A stretch of DNA of 64,000 nucleotides from Gammaproteobacteria bacterium. Its GTDB lineage: Bacteria > Pseudomonadota > Gammaproteobacteria > Tenderiales > Tenderiaceae. Position 1 is the stretch's first letter. Each line of letters starts with the position of its first letter. This document shows, piece by piece, positions 10,780 through 20,467 of the stretch. Under the pieces are notes generated by a model, which saw only the letters and a list, made by a program, of their open reading frames with translations, was not told the DNA's origin and did not search any database. The stretch spans positions 370,805-434,804 of the forward strand of contig JACQEP010000010.1 of NCBI GenBank assembly GCA_016200485.1, written 5' to 3'. A program made the translations under genes and the position numbers.

Positions 10780-12108
10780 ATGCGCCGTCCAATATTACCT
10801 TTCATTGGAGCCCTCTCGCTCCTGGCCAGCAGTCCGTCGATATTGGCCGAGGACTTGGTACAGATATACCACCAGGCACAAGAGAGCGATCCACAATTGC
10901 GCGCCGCCACTGCAGCACGAGAAGGTAGCGACGCCGGCCGCCGAAAAAATGCAGCGCTATATCTGCCCAATATTGATGTGAGCGCGAATTCAACACATAC
11001 CAATCAAAAAACCGAAAACTCTACCGGCTCCATCCCCAATGGTGAAGTAAGTTATAACACCAAGGGCTATTCGGTAAATTTACGCCAGGCGCTTTATCGC
11101 CGCGATTTCATCACCCAATATCGTCAGGCGGATGCACTCTACGCGCAAGCGCAGGCCAACTATGATGCCGCATCTCAAAACCTGGTGCTACGTGTCGCCG
11201 AAAGCTATTTTAATGCACTCGCCGCCCAGGACAATCTCAGCTTCAGCCAGGCCGAGAAAGAGTCCATTGCGCGGCAACTGGAACAAACCAAACAGCGCTT
11301 TCAGGTAGGCTTGATCGCAATCACCGACGTTCACGAATCACAGGCCGCGTATGACACTGCGCTAGCCACTGAAATCGCCGCCGACAGCCAACTTAAAACC
11401 AGCATGCAGGCATTACTGGAGATCACCGGCAAGCTCCCGGCCAACCTCAATTCATTGAGCGAAAATATCTCACTCATCGAGCCCGATCCGAACTCTGTCG
11501 ATCGTTGGATCGAGAACGCCTTGCAGCAAAATGCAAAATTGCTGGCCGCCGAAGCCGCTGTCGCTGCCGCGCGTCATGGCCTGGACCAACGCCGTGCGGG
11601 CCGACACCCGGAATTGGATTTCGTCGCCAGCCACAGTTACACCGATCTGGGTGGCGGCACGTTCGGTGGCCGCGAAAGTACTGAAAATTCTGTCGGCGTA
11701 CAGCTTACAATGCCGCTATTCCATGGCGGCGGCATCTCTGCCGGGATTAGTGAAGGTCAGGCCCAGCTCACTCAATCCAAGGAAGGACTGGAACAACAAC
11801 GCCGCGCCGTGGTGCGCGAAACCAGTGACGCCTATCTCGGCGTGTTGACTGAAATTGGCCGCGTCAAAGCCTTGCAACAAGCCGTTGTTTCGTCACAAAG
11901 CGCACTTGATGCCACCGAAGCCGGTTACCAGGTCGGCACCCGCACGACGGTCGATGTACTCACTTCGCGCCGCAACCTCTTCCTCGCCAAGCGCAACCAC
12001 TCCCGCGCCCGCTATGACTACATCCTCTCCACGTTACGACTGAAACAAGCCTCGGGAATTTTGGCTGGCACCGACCTGGAACAGATCAACAACTGGCTGG
12101 TACATTAA
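10780..12108 (+). CDS. tolC: TolC-family outer-membrane channel protein
   Basis: Outer-membrane efflux/secretion channel of 442 residues from the ATG at 10780, chosen because it starts a clean signal peptide (MRRPILPFIGALSLLASS, cleavage near ILA-ED). An upstream in-frame start at 10720 would lie inside the rhodanese gene. The mature part is mostly amphipathic helix in two repeats, with typical LRVAESYFNALAAQDNL and RVGTRTTVDVL-like blocks (here YQVGTRTTVDVL). No pump genes are adjacent. TolC is the likeliest name given the Pcm-rhodanese-TolC-WaaA order, but other type I outer-membrane factors are possible. Confidence 0.88.
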   Translation: MRRPILPFIGALSLLASSPSILAEDLVQIYHQAQESDPQLRAATAAREGSDAGRRKNAALYLPNIDVSANSTHTNQKTENSTGSIPNGEVSYNTKGYSVNLRQALYRRDFITQYRQADALYAQAQANYDAASQNLVLRVAESYFNALAAQDNLSFSQAEKESIARQLEQTKQRFQVGLIAITDVHESQAAYDTALATEIAADSQLKTSMQALLEITGKLPANLNSLSENISLIEPDPNSVDRWIENALQQNAKLLAAEAAVAAARHGLDQRRAGRHPELDFVASHSYTDLGGGTFGGRESTENSVGVQLTMPLFHGGGISAGISEGQAQLTQSKEGLEQQRRAVVRETSDAYLGVLTEIGRVKALQQAVVSSQSALDATEAGYQVGTRTTVDVLTSRRNLFLAKRNHSRARYDYILSTLRLKQASGILAGTDLEQINNWLVH

Positions 12109-12168
12109 CTACTGTGGATCATATCGCGGTAAACTGACCGCTTTATTTTTATAGAGCGTCATCGGACT

Positions 12169-13101
12169 TTGAGCGACCAATCTGGCACCTCTTTCAATCC
12201 CCTCTCGTTTCTCGGCCCTCGCTATTGGCTGTTGTGGCTCGGCCTTGGTCTGTTGCGGCTGAGCTGTTTCCTGCCCTATCGCGGCCTGCTGTTACTTGGC
12301 TCAGTCACCGGCGACCTCATGTATTGGCTATTGCCCCGGCGGCGCCACATCGCTGCCACCAATCTGCTGCTCTGTTTTCCGGAACTAAGCCTATCGGAAC
12401 GGCAAGCATTGCTGCGACAGAATTTTCGCTCAACGGGTATCTCGCTATTCGAAATTGCCTGGTGCTGGTGGGGGCCGCAACAAAAACTCGAGCCACTCTG
12501 TCATATACAGGGACTGGAGCATCTGCACGCTGCCCAAGCTCAAGGCAAAGGTGTGCTGTTATTCAGCGCCCATTTCACTTGCCTGGAAATCGGTGGCCGA
12601 CTATTGGCGCTGCATGTCCCATTTTATGTGATGTACAAACCACATCGTAACCCGTTATTCGAAGCCGTGATGCGTGGCAGCCGCGAACGTCAATTTGAAC
12701 GCGCTATCGATCGTAATGACATCCGTGATCTTATCCGCACCCTGAAGCAAGGTCACACCTGCTGGTATGCACTGGACCAGGACTTCGGTACTATCAACGC
12801 AGTGTTTGCACCTTTTTTCAACATCCCTGCCGCCACCCTGACGGCCACGACACGCATCGCCAGAATGACCGGCTGCGCGATAGTCCCTTTTTTTGTTCAC
12901 CGCTTGGACGATGGCTCCGGCTATCAACTGACGATTCAACCACCATTGGAGCACTTCCCTTCCGGTGATGATCTTACTGACACGACTCGTACCAATGCCT
13001 TGATCGAAAAGGAAGTACGCAAAGCGCCCGCCCAGTATCTCTGGACACACCGCCGCTTCAAGAACCGTCCTGCTGGAGAAGTCAATGCCTACCAGCGCTA
13101 A
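12169..13101 (+). CDS. LpxL/LpxM-family lipid A acyltransferase
   Basis: Inner-membrane acyltransferase that adds a secondary acyl chain to Kdo-lipid A. Residues 20-55 form the N-terminal membrane anchor, His135-x4-Glu140 in SAHFTCLE is the HxxxxD/E catalytic pair, and YALDQDFG near 198 is another family mark. The start is TTG at 12169; no good ATG lies near. It overlaps waaA downstream by 17 bp, which links it to Kdo-lipid A assembly. Whether it is LpxL-like (laurate) or LpxM-like cannot be decided. Confidence 0.88.
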   Translation: MSDQSGTSFNPLSFLGPRYWLLWLGLGLLRLSCFLPYRGLLLLGSVTGDLMYWLLPRRRHIAATNLLLCFPELSLSERQALLRQNFRSTGISLFEIAWCWWGPQQKLEPLCHIQGLEHLHAAQAQGKGVLLFSAHFTCLEIGGRLLALHVPFYVMYKPHRNPLFEAVMRGSRERQFERAIDRNDIRDLIRTLKQGHTCWYALDQDFGTINAVFAPFFNIPAATLTATTRIARMTGCAIVPFFVHRLDDGSGYQLTIQPPLEHFPSGDDLTDTTRTNALIEKEVRKAPAQYLWTHRRFKNRPAGEVNAYQR

Positions 13102-14335
13102 ACCTGACTGGCGTTACCGGTTTATTTTTACCGCATTATCTCCGCTGCTGGCAGCGCACAGCATTTGGCAAGGATTGCGCAGCGACAACATGCGCCTTTC
13201 CAAACAGCGTTTAGGCAAGCAGTTACCATTACGCAACGATCATCCGCTCTGGCTGCACATGGCCTCCGTCGGCGAGGTTAATGCGGCGCGACCGTTGATT
13301 GATGCCTTGCGTCATCATCATCCGCAGTTACCGTTGATCGTATCCACGATCACCGCCAGTGGCGCCGAAACTTGTGCCCGTCGCTTGCCCGCTGGCATCG
13401 GACATTTTTTCTTGCCACTGGATTTTCAATCTGCGGTACAACATTGTTTGGATCACATCCAGCCCCGTGCATTAATCGTTTTGGAAACCGAAATCTGGCC
13501 GCGGCTCTACGCCGAATGTCTTCAACGCAATATACCGTTGATTATCATCAATGGGCGGCTATCGCGCCGCACGTTAAACAAGCCGGCCTGGATACGTGCC
13601 ATTTACCAGCAGGCTTTGCGCAATGTCACTCAGGTTTTGGCTCGCTCCGCTGCCGATGGACAACATTTTCAAGCGCTGGGAGTGCCATCTGAACACATTG
13701 AAACCCTTGGCAATCTCAAATTCTCTCAACCCGCGAATAATACATCAATGCCGACGATTTCTCTGTCCCGTCCCTGGGTGCTCGCCGCCTCCACTCACGC
13801 CGATGAAGAATTACAAATCAGTCGCGCCTGGTTCAAGGCTGGCCTGGATCGTGATTATTTATTGGTGATCGTGCCACGCCACCCACATCGTGGTGAAACA
13901 CTGGTCAAACAATTCAGGGACTTGGGGATGAACTGCGCCTTACGCAGTCTTGAGCAACCGGTGACCCGCGACACACAGATTTACTTCGCCGATACCTTTG
14001 GCGAGCTTCCGTCTTTTATCGCCGGGGCTTCTCTGGTTTTTGTCGGCGGCTCGTTAATTCCACGTGGTGGCCAGAATATTCTAGAGGTGGCACAACTCGG
14101 CAAGGTTGCGATCTTTGGCCCGCACATGGACAACTTCCGTGACGAAAGCGAGTTATTACTGCACAATCAAGCCGCTGTTCAGGTCAATAATTACGATGAA
14201 CTCATCGAAAAGATCCGCGAACTGCTCGTCAGCCCCGACAAACTCGTGACCATGGGACAAGCGGCACAACATGCATTAAGTAAAAACTATGACGTAACCG
14301 AGCGTTATCTTCATGCCCTCGAAAAATATTTGTAG
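13085..14335 (+). CDS. waaA: 3-deoxy-D-manno-octulosonic acid (Kdo) transferase
   Basis: GT30 enzyme that adds Kdo to the lipid A precursor at the cytoplasmic face of the inner membrane. The 416 residues have an N-terminal hydrophobic anchor, HMASVGEVNAARPLI near residues 58-72, LVVSTITASGAET-like text (LIVSTITASGAETCARR) and the C-terminal FVGGSLIPRGGQNILEVA block that binds CMP-Kdo. The start overlaps the acyltransferase gene. The TAG stop (14333-14335) is part of a perfect palindromic REP that also supplies the stop of the convergent Rieske gene. Confidence 0.95.
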   Translation: MPTSAKPDWRYRFIFTALSPLLAAHSIWQGLRSDNMRLSKQRLGKQLPLRNDHPLWLHMASVGEVNAARPLIDALRHHHPQLPLIVSTITASGAETCARRLPAGIGHFFLPLDFQSAVQHCLDHIQPRALIVLETEIWPRLYAECLQRNIPLIIINGRLSRRTLNKPAWIRAIYQQALRNVTQVLARSAADGQHFQALGVPSEHIETLGNLKFSQPANNTSMPTISLSRPWVLAASTHADEELQISRAWFKAGLDRDYLLVIVPRHPHRGETLVKQFRDLGMNCALRSLEQPVTRDTQIYFADTFGELPSFIAGASLVFVGGSLIPRGGQNILEVAQLGKVAIFGPHMDNFRDESELLLHNQAAVQVNNYDELIEKIRELLVSPDKLVTMGQAAQHALSKNYDVTERYLHALEKYL

Positions 14336-14359
14336 GGGCGATTCATGAATCGCCCCTAC
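14332..14359. repeat. Perfect 28-bp REP-type palindrome with two stop codons
   Basis: GTAGGGGCGATTCA (14332-14345) is followed by its exact complement (14346-14359). The TAG at 14333-14335 ends waaA, and the CTA at 14356-14358 is the TAG stop of the convergent Rieske gene. The GTAG head is typical of REP sequences mobilised by RAYT transposases. As RNA it could terminate or protect transcripts from both sides. A two-arm relative is at 27739-27804. Confidence 0.9.
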
Positions 14360-14679
14360 TGGTCCCAACGATCATCCTTGACCTGAACCACACCATTCAA
14401 CACCTGTACCGGGAAGATATCGACAGGCTGAGTCGCGGGCGGTGCTTTGACTTCCCCCGTTTTGATGCAAAAGCGGGCACCATGGCGGGGACAGATGACA
14501 TCGTCACCGACAAGCTCGCCACTGGCTAACTCGCCGCCATCATGAGTACAGACATCTTCAATAGCGTAATATTTTCCTTGGAGATTAAAGACGGCAATGA
14601 TGGCGCCTTCGACATCAACAACGCGCCGTTCCCCGGCTGGAAAATCAGTAACGCGAGCCACCGCTACCCAATCCGACAT
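14356..14679 (-). CDS. Rieske [2Fe-2S] ferredoxin-like protein
   Basis: Small soluble Rieske protein of 107 residues. Cluster ligands are Cys44-x-His46 (CTHDGG) and Cys63-x2-His66 (CPRHGARF). It resembles the ferredoxin subunits of non-haem dioxygenases and the NirD-type fold. It is the last gene of the SUF operon, which suggests a role in electron supply for cluster assembly or a protein that needs SUF. No oxygenase subunit is nearby, so a catabolic role is not supported. Its stop codon lies in the shared REP palindrome. Confidence 0.9.
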   Translation of the reverse strand: MSDWVAVARVTDFPAGERRVVDVEGAIIAVFNLQGKYYAIEDVCTHDGGELASGELVGDDVICPRHGARFCIKTGEVKAPPATQPVDIFPVQVLNGVVQVKDDRWDQ

Positions 14680-14705
14680 GGACTACCTCATTAGTTTGTG
14701 CTGCA

Positions 14706-15095
14706 TCAATAGATTCCAAGCTGCAACCTGGCAGCATCCGACATCCGCTCACGGCTCCAGGGCGGCTCCCACACAATCTCGACATTGGTTTCCGTGACCC
14801 CTGCCACTGTCATGATATGTGCCTGCACCACACCTGGAAAACTCTGCGCCACCGGACAACCGGTGGTGGTGAGTGTCATTTTGATATTGACGCAGCCGTA
14901 ATTCGACGCATGAATCTCGTATATCAAGCCGAGATCATAAATATTCACTGGGATTTCCGGGTCATAAATCGTGCGCAGCATTTCAATCACGCGCTGTTTC
15001 AGCGCTTCATCTTCTGCTGGGCGCTGCGCTTCAGGTACCACATCGGCACCTGAAGCTCCTTGATTTTCCGATTGTCCCCACCATTTATCAAACAC
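14706..15095 (-). CDS. sufT: SufT-type DUF59 iron-sulfur assembly protein
   Basis: MIP18/DUF59 protein of 129 residues that helps mature iron-sulfur proteins. The DUF59 core runs from about residue 32 (LKQRVIEMLRTIYDPEIPVNIYDLGLIYEI) through the TTTGCPVAQ motif with its conserved cysteine to VEIVWEPPWSRERMS. The first 30 residues are a low-complexity extension (FDKWWGQSENQ...). It lies 16 bp after sufU and 26 bp before the Rieske gene, in the SUF operon. Carrier or assembly-factor roles are known for homologues. Confidence 0.9.
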   Translation of the reverse strand: MFDKWWGQSENQGASGADVVPEAQRPAEDEALKQRVIEMLRTIYDPEIPVNIYDLGLIYEIHASNYGCVNIKMTLTTTGCPVAQSFPGVVQAHIMTVAGVTETNVEIVWEPPWSRERMSDAARLQLGIY

Positions 15096-15111
15096 GGTGT
15101 ACCTGCCTTAT

Positions 15112-15561
15112 CTATTCAGTGGAAGTGGACTTTTCACCATGCAGCGCCGCATGCATGGTATGCCAAGCCAAAGTAGCGCATTTAACGCGCGCGGGGAATT
15201 CGTGTACGCCGGCCAATACTTTCAGTTTGCCGAGACCGCTCAAATCCGACGCCACACCATTTTCCCGCGTCAACAGATGGTGCATGTGACTGAACAGTTC
15301 CTCAGCTTCTGCGACGGTTTTGCCCTTGAGTGCCTCCGTCATCAACGAGGCAGAGGCGGTCGAGATAGCGCATCCCTGGCCGCTAAAGCCGACATCTTTG
15401 ATCATGCCGTTCTCCACTGTAAGATAGACTGTAATATCATCGCCGCACAAGGGATTAATCCCGTGCGACTGGTAATTGCATCCCACCGGTTTCCCGAAAT
15501 TACGCGGCTGACGGTTATGATCCAAAATCAACGCTTCATAAAGATCGCGGACATCATTCAT
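15112..15561 (-). CDS. sufU: SufU-type iron-sulfur scaffold / sulfur-transfer protein
   Basis: IscU-like fold of 149 residues beginning LYEALILDHNRQPRNFG. The three conserved cysteines are seen in NPLCGDDITVYL, GQGCAISTASASLM and the late RVKCATLAW. The insertion before the third cysteine marks the SufU rather than the IscU branch. In other bacteria SufU receives persulfide sulfur from SufS and binds zinc. Its start overlaps the sufS stop by 4 bp, as expected for partners. Confidence 0.93.
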   Translation of the reverse strand: MNDVRDLYEALILDHNRQPRNFGKPVGCNYQSHGINPLCGDDITVYLTVENGMIKDVGFSGQGCAISTASASLMTEALKGKTVAEAEELFSHMHHLLTRENGVASDLSGLGKLKVLAGVHEFPARVKCATLAWHTMHAALHGEKSTSTE

Positions 15562-16826
15562 ACGCCGAATAACTCCTGCGCTTTATGCAACGCATTGACC
15601 AGGCTGTCTATTTCCTCAAGCGTGTTATAAATTCCAAACGAAGCGCGTGCCGTCGCCGGCAATCCATAACGTTGCATCAGCGGCATCGCGCAATGATGAC
15701 CGGCGCGGATGGCGATTCCTTCACGATCGACGATGGTGCCGATGTCGTGCGGATGAATACCTTCGATGGTAAATGAGACAATGCTCGCTTTCTCTCGCGC
15801 CTGACCGATGATCCGCAAACCGCGTATCTCGCTCAGCACAGCGCTGGCATAATCAAGCAACGTTTTCTCGTGCTGCGCTACCGCCGCCAGACCAATACCC
15901 GTTAAGTAATCAACCGCCTCGCCCAGACCGATGACACCGGCAATATGGGGCGTGCCGGCCTCGAATTTGTATGGCAGCACATTGTATTCGGTCTTCTCGA
16001 AACTGACGCTGCGGATCATGTCGCCGCCGCCATGATAGGGCGGCATCTCTTCCAGCAATTCTTGCTTGCCGTACAACACGCCGATTCCGCTGGGACCATA
16101 CATCTTGTGACCAGAGAAGGCGTAAAAATCACAATCAAGCGCCTGCACGTCCACGGCCATGTGCGGCACGGCCTGGGCACCATCCACTAGCACGGGAATA
16201 TCCATGCTGTGGGCGGCTTGGATTATCCGCTGCAGCGGGTTAATCGTCCCCAGCACATTGGAGATATGCGTCAACGCTACCAGCCGGGTGCGTGGTGTCA
16301 TCAGGCGCAGCGCTTGCTCCATCTCCAGCTCGCCATCATCGGTGATCGGTACCACGCGTAAAATCGCGCCGGTTTGTTCACAGACGATTTGCCACGGTAC
16401 GATATTGGAATGGTGCTCCATGCCAGTGATCAAAATCTCATCACCTGATTTCAGGCGCGGCCGGACATAGCTCTGCGCCACCAGGTTGATCGCCTCGGTG
16501 GTGCCACGGACAAAAATGATCTCCTTTTCATCGCGGGCATTGATGAATGACTTGAGCTTACCGCGCGCGCCTTCATAGGCCTGCGTTGCACGTTCGCCCA
16601 GTGCGTGCACTGCGCGATGAACATTGGCGTAATCGTGCGCGTAACACTGAGTGATCGCATCGATGACACATTGCGGCTTCTGGCTGCTGGCACCATTGTC
16701 GAGATAGACCAGCGGCTTGCCATACACCTCTTGCTGCAGAATCGGAAAATCGTGGCGGATTTTTTCGACATCAAAGCCGGTCTCGGCTGAGGCGGCTGGC
16801 CGGACATCACATGCGGTCGTATTCAT
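15558..16826 (-). CDS. sufS: Cysteine desulfurase SufS
   Basis: Group II PLP-dependent cysteine desulfurase of 422 residues that takes sulfur from cysteine for cluster assembly. Visible are VYLDNGASSQKP, the PLP lysine in DFYAFSGHKMYGP, GGGDMI and the catalytic cysteine in RAGHHCAMPLM near the C-terminus. Four-base overlaps join it to sufD upstream and sufU downstream. It carries an N-terminal extension of roughly 15 residues relative to the shortest homologues (TTACDVRPAASAET). Confidence 0.95.
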   Translation of the reverse strand: MNTTACDVRPAASAETGFDVEKIRHDFPILQQEVYGKPLVYLDNGASSQKPQCVIDAITQCYAHDYANVHRAVHALGERATQAYEGARGKLKSFINARDEKEIIFVRGTTEAINLVAQSYVRPRLKSGDEILITGMEHHSNIVPWQIVCEQTGAILRVVPITDDGELEMEQALRLMTPRTRLVALTHISNVLGTINPLQRIIQAAHSMDIPVLVDGAQAVPHMAVDVQALDCDFYAFSGHKMYGPSGIGVLYGKQELLEEMPPYHGGGDMIRSVSFEKTEYNVLPYKFEAGTPHIAGVIGLGEAVDYLTGIGLAAVAQHEKTLLDYASAVLSEIRGLRIIGQAREKASIVSFTIEGIHPHDIGTIVDREGIAIRAGHHCAMPLMQRYGLPATARASFGIYNTLEEIDSLVNALHKAQELFGV

Positions 16827-18163
16827 AGCAGCCCCCTGACATGCAGCGCCTGTGGCATGTGGGTCAAGACGCGCTGCTGAAAACTGTCACGCAGTACCCC
16901 CTTAGGCACGCGACCGATAATATCGGCGGCAAAGGCATAGGTCATCAAGGTACGGGCAGTTGTTTCGTCCAGGCCACGTGAACGCAAATAAAACAGGGCG
17001 TTATCATCCAATTGTCCGACCGTAGCAGCGTGGCCACATTTGACATCATCGGCATAAATTTCGAGCTGCGGCTTGACGTCCATTTCCGCATGGTGCGAAA
17101 GCAACAGATTGTTGCTCACCAGGCGCGCATCCGTCTTTTGCGCCTGCGGCTGAACGATCACCTTACCATCCAGCACACCGCGCGCCCGCTCGTCGAGAAT
17201 GGCACGCACGTACTCGCGGCTGGCGCAGTGGGACACGGCGTGCTCGACATGAGTATGGAGATCGATGTGTTGCCGTCCCTGACCCAGCAGCAAGGCGTTG
17301 ACCAAACATTCCGCGCCTTCGGCCGCCAGGACAGTTTTAAAATCTTGTCGCGCCAGCTGGCCACCCAGCAAAAAGCAGTGATAGGCGAAGCGGCTATCGG
17401 CCTGCTGTACGACGTTCAATCCAGCAACGTGAACCGCTTTATTTCCCTGTTGCTGCAGCGTGTAATAATCGAGCCGAGCATTTTCGCCCACCATGACTTC
17501 AGTTTGGCTGTTAGTGAAGTAGCTGTTGTCACCAAGGCCAATATAGGTCTCAGTAATACTCGCCTGACTGCCAGGCTCCAGAGTTATCAAGTGGCGCAGA
17601 TAGGTACCACTGTTTTCGCGTCCCTGGTTAATGAATACCAAATTGACCGGTGCCGGTATCACAGTATTTTTGGCAATCCGCAGGCTGACACCATCGGACA
17701 GATAGGCCATGTTCAGGGCGGTGAAACCGTTGCTTAGGTTCTCGTTCACCTGCTCCAGAGCCTGCATGACGACGTCATCTTCCTGTTCCAATGCCCGGCC
17801 CAGCGAGATCATAGAAATCCCATCCGGTAACTGATCGCCTGCGGAAACGTGCGGTGCATAATAGCCGTCGATAAATACCAGTGTGTACCCTGGCAAATCA
17901 TGACTTTTCGCCAATGCCTGCAACACAGCGTCGCCAAGCTTGATTTCATTTTTAGCGACGATTTTAAATTGCTGCTTTTCAAATGAAGTAAGGCGGGTAT
18001 ATTTCCATGCCTCGTCACGAACGCCTGGAAAACCCAACGTTGTAAAGCGAGCCAGCGCGGCGAGGCGCAAGCGTTGCACGCGGGTGGAATTACGGGCCGG
18101 TAATTTAGCCGTGGCGTCGTTAAACTCCTGCTGATAAAACTCTATGGCACTTGCGGTATTCAT
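16823..18163 (-). CDS. sufD: SufD, subunit of the SufBCD scaffold
   Basis: Partner of SufB in the SufBC2D complex, where de novo clusters form. The 446 residues show the N-terminal helical part (ARFTTLGFPGVRDEAWKYT near 50-70) and the C-terminal beta-helix with CGHAATVGQLDDNALFYLRSRGLDE and the family histidine in KCGHAAT. It lies 5 bp downstream of sufC and overlaps sufS by 4 bp. Typical length. Confidence 0.95.
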   Translation of the reverse strand: MNTASAIEFYQQEFNDATAKLPARNSTRVQRLRLAALARFTTLGFPGVRDEAWKYTRLTSFEKQQFKIVAKNEIKLGDAVLQALAKSHDLPGYTLVFIDGYYAPHVSAGDQLPDGISMISLGRALEQEDDVVMQALEQVNENLSNGFTALNMAYLSDGVSLRIAKNTVIPAPVNLVFINQGRENSGTYLRHLITLEPGSQASITETYIGLGDNSYFTNSQTEVMVGENARLDYYTLQQQGNKAVHVAGLNVVQQADSRFAYHCFLLGGQLARQDFKTVLAAEGAECLVNALLLGQGRQHIDLHTHVEHAVSHCASREYVRAILDERARGVLDGKVIVQPQAQKTDARLVSNNLLLSHHAEMDVKPQLEIYADDVKCGHAATVGQLDDNALFYLRSRGLDETTARTLMTYAFAADIIGRVPKGVLRDSFQQRVLTHMPQALHVRGLL

Positions 18164-18168
18164 AACGT

Positions 18169-18975
18169 TCAGACTCCCGCCGCTGCCCGTGCCACCGCAT
18201 TTGGCGTTTGCACCTCAATCCACTCGTAACCCCTTTTTTCCAGTTCCAACGCCAGCTCCTTACCACCCGATTTAACCAGACGGCCGCCACTCATGACGTG
18301 GACAAAATCAGGCTCGATGTAATCAAGCAGGCGTTGGTAGTGCGTCACCATTATCATGGCCCGCTCAGGACTGCGCATGGCATTGACACCATTGGCGATG
18401 GTCCGGAGCGCATCGATATCGAGTCCCGAATCGGTTTCATCAAGGATCGCCAGCGTTGGCTCCAGCAGCGCCATTTGCAATATCTCGTTGCGTTTTTTTT
18501 CGCCGCCCGAAAAACCTTCGTTCACATTGCGCTGTAGAAAATCCGGCTTCATATCGATTTTGGCCATCTTTTCCTGTACCCGCTCGAGAAACTCCACGGC
18601 ATCCAACGCCTCCAGCCCCCGTTCCAGCCGGATCGCGTTGAGCGCGGATTTCAGCAAATAGACGTTCGCCACACCGGGGATTTCCACCGGATACTGAAAA
18701 GCGAGAAAGATACCTTGCCTTGCGCGTTGTTCCGGCACCAGCTGAGTTAAGTCCTCGCCGCGATAGCGGATTGTGCCTTCAGTGATCTGATAACCTTCAC
18801 GGCCGGCCAGAATGTACGCGAGCGTACTTTTGCCAGAGCCATTCGGCCCCATGATGGCATGCACTTCACCTGTCCTGACGGTCAGGTCGATGCCGCGCAA
18901 AATCGGCTTGCCACCAACACTGACATGCAGGTTGTCGATCTGTAATATCACTTCGTGCTTGCTGATCACGCTCAT
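18169..18975 (-). CDS. sufC: SufC, ATPase of the SUF system
   Basis: ABC-type ATPase that drives shape changes of SufB-SufD. The 268 residues contain Walker [10 protein letters not shown], the Q-loop in [12 protein letters not shown], the signature [10 protein letters not shown] and Walker [13 protein letters not shown], the last two in the SufC-specific form. The ATG at 18975 overlaps the sufB stop by 4 bp. About 15 residues at the C-terminus exceed the E. coli protein. Confidence 0.96.
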   Translation of the reverse strand: MSVISKHEVILQIDNLHVSVGGKPILRGIDLTVRTGEVHAIMGPNGSGKSTLAYILAGREGYQITEGTIRYRGEDLTQLVPEQRARQGIFLAFQYPVEIPGVANVYLLKSALNAIRLERGLEALDAVEFLERVQEKMAKIDMKPDFLQRNVNEGFSGGEKKRNEILQMALLEPTLAILDETDSGLDIDALRTIANGVNAMRSPERAMIMVTHYQRLLDYIEPDFVHVMSGGRLVKSGGKELALELEKRGYEWIEVQTPNAVARAAAGV

Positions 18976-20420
18976 CCCACTGCTCCTTCCAGACTGACAT
19001 TCATCAGTTTCTGCGCTTCGACCGCAAACTCCATCGGCAACTCGCGAAACACCTGCTTACAGAAACCATTAACGATCATCGAAACCGCGTCTTCCTGCGA
19101 CATGCCGCGCTGTCTGCAGTAGAACAACTGATCCTCGCCGATTTTCGAGGTGGAAGCCTCATGCTCAACCTTTGCCGTGGCATTTTTGACCTCAATATAG
19201 GGAAAGGTGTGGGCACCGCATTGATCACCCAGCAACAGCGAATCGCATTGGGTGTAATTACGCGCATGCTCGGCATCCTTGTGAATTTTCACCAGTCCAC
19301 GATAAGCATTTTGGCCATGGCCGGCGGAGATACCCTTGGCAAGAATAGTGCTACGCGTATTTTTGCCGATGTGAATCATCTTGGTACCGGTATCCGCCTG
19401 CTGATACTTGCTGGTCAGCGCGACGGAATAGAATTCGCCGACCGAATTATCACCGCGCAAGATGCAACTGGGATATTTCCAGGTGATGGCCGAGCCTGTC
19501 TCTACCTGAGTCCAGGAGATCTTTGAGTTTACACCACGGCAATCACCGCGCTTGGTAACAAAGTTGTAGATGCCGCCTTTTCCTTGTTCATCACCGGGAT
19601 ACCAGTTTTGAACCGTCGCATATTTGATCTGTGCATTGTCGAGCGCAATCAGCTCCACTACCGCGGCGTGCAACTGATTTTCGTCGCGCATCGGTGCCGT
19701 GCAGCCTTCCAGATAGCTGACATAACTACCTTCATCGGCGATAATCAGCGTGCGTTCAAACTGACCGGTGGTGGCGGCGTTGATACGAAAATAGGTCGAC
19801 AGCTCCATCGGGCAGTGCACACCTTTGGGGATGTAGCAGAACGAACCGTCGCTGAAAACCGCTGAATTCAGCGCGGCAAAGAAATTGTCACCTGGCGGAA
19901 CAACCGTACCGAGATAGCGCTGCACCAGCTCAGGATGTTTCTGCACGGCCTCGGAAAAAGAGCAGAAAATGATACCTTGTTTGGCCAGTGTCTCCTTAAA
20001 GGTAGTCGCCACCGAAACGCTGTCGAAAACGGCATCGACCGCTATCACACCAGCCAGCATCTCTTGCTCCCTTAGCGGGATACCAAGTTTTTCATAGGTG
20101 CGAAGTAATTCAGGGTCAACCTCATCCAGACTCATGGGGCGAGCCTGTTGCTTAGGCGCTGAATAATAGCTGATCGCCTGATAGTCGATTAGCGGATGCT
20201 TGATATGCGCCCAGCTTGGCTCTCGCATGGTCAGCCAGTGACGATAGGCATCAAGGCGCCACTGCAGCATGAACTCGGGTTCATTCTTCTTGGCAGAAAT
20301 GGTGCGAATAACCTCTTCATTCAATTCGCGCGGCAGCGTATCGCTTTCAATCTCGGTGACAAATCCCGCCTGATAATCCTTGGCGATGATTTGACTAATA
20401 TTAAGCGCTTCTTTTGACAT
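18972..20420 (-). CDS. sufB: SufB, scaffold subunit of the SUF system
   Basis: Main scaffold protein of cluster assembly, 482 residues. It shows the conserved [20 protein letters not shown] stretch, [24 protein letters not shown], and the C-terminal [22 protein letters not shown] with the cysteine and glutamate implicated in cluster formation. First structural gene after the Rrf2 regulator, with a 47-bp gap. Full length and intact. Confidence 0.96.
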   Translation of the reverse strand: MSKEALNISQIIAKDYQAGFVTEIESDTLPRELNEEVIRTISAKKNEPEFMLQWRLDAYRHWLTMREPSWAHIKHPLIDYQAISYYSAPKQQARPMSLDEVDPELLRTYEKLGIPLREQEMLAGVIAVDAVFDSVSVATTFKETLAKQGIIFCSFSEAVQKHPELVQRYLGTVVPPGDNFFAALNSAVFSDGSFCYIPKGVHCPMELSTYFRINAATTGQFERTLIIADEGSYVSYLEGCTAPMRDENQLHAAVVELIALDNAQIKYATVQNWYPGDEQGKGGIYNFVTKRGDCRGVNSKISWTQVETGSAITWKYPSCILRGDNSVGEFYSVALTSKYQQADTGTKMIHIGKNTRSTILAKGISAGHGQNAYRGLVKIHKDAEHARNYTQCDSLLLGDQCGAHTFPYIEVKNATAKVEHEASTSKIGEDQLFYCRQRGMSQEDAVSMIVNGFCKQVFRELPMEFAVEAQKLMNVSLEGAVG

Positions 20421-20467
20421 AAGTTCTCCAGATTAATCAGAGGTTCCCTCGGTTAGTGTCTTGCACG

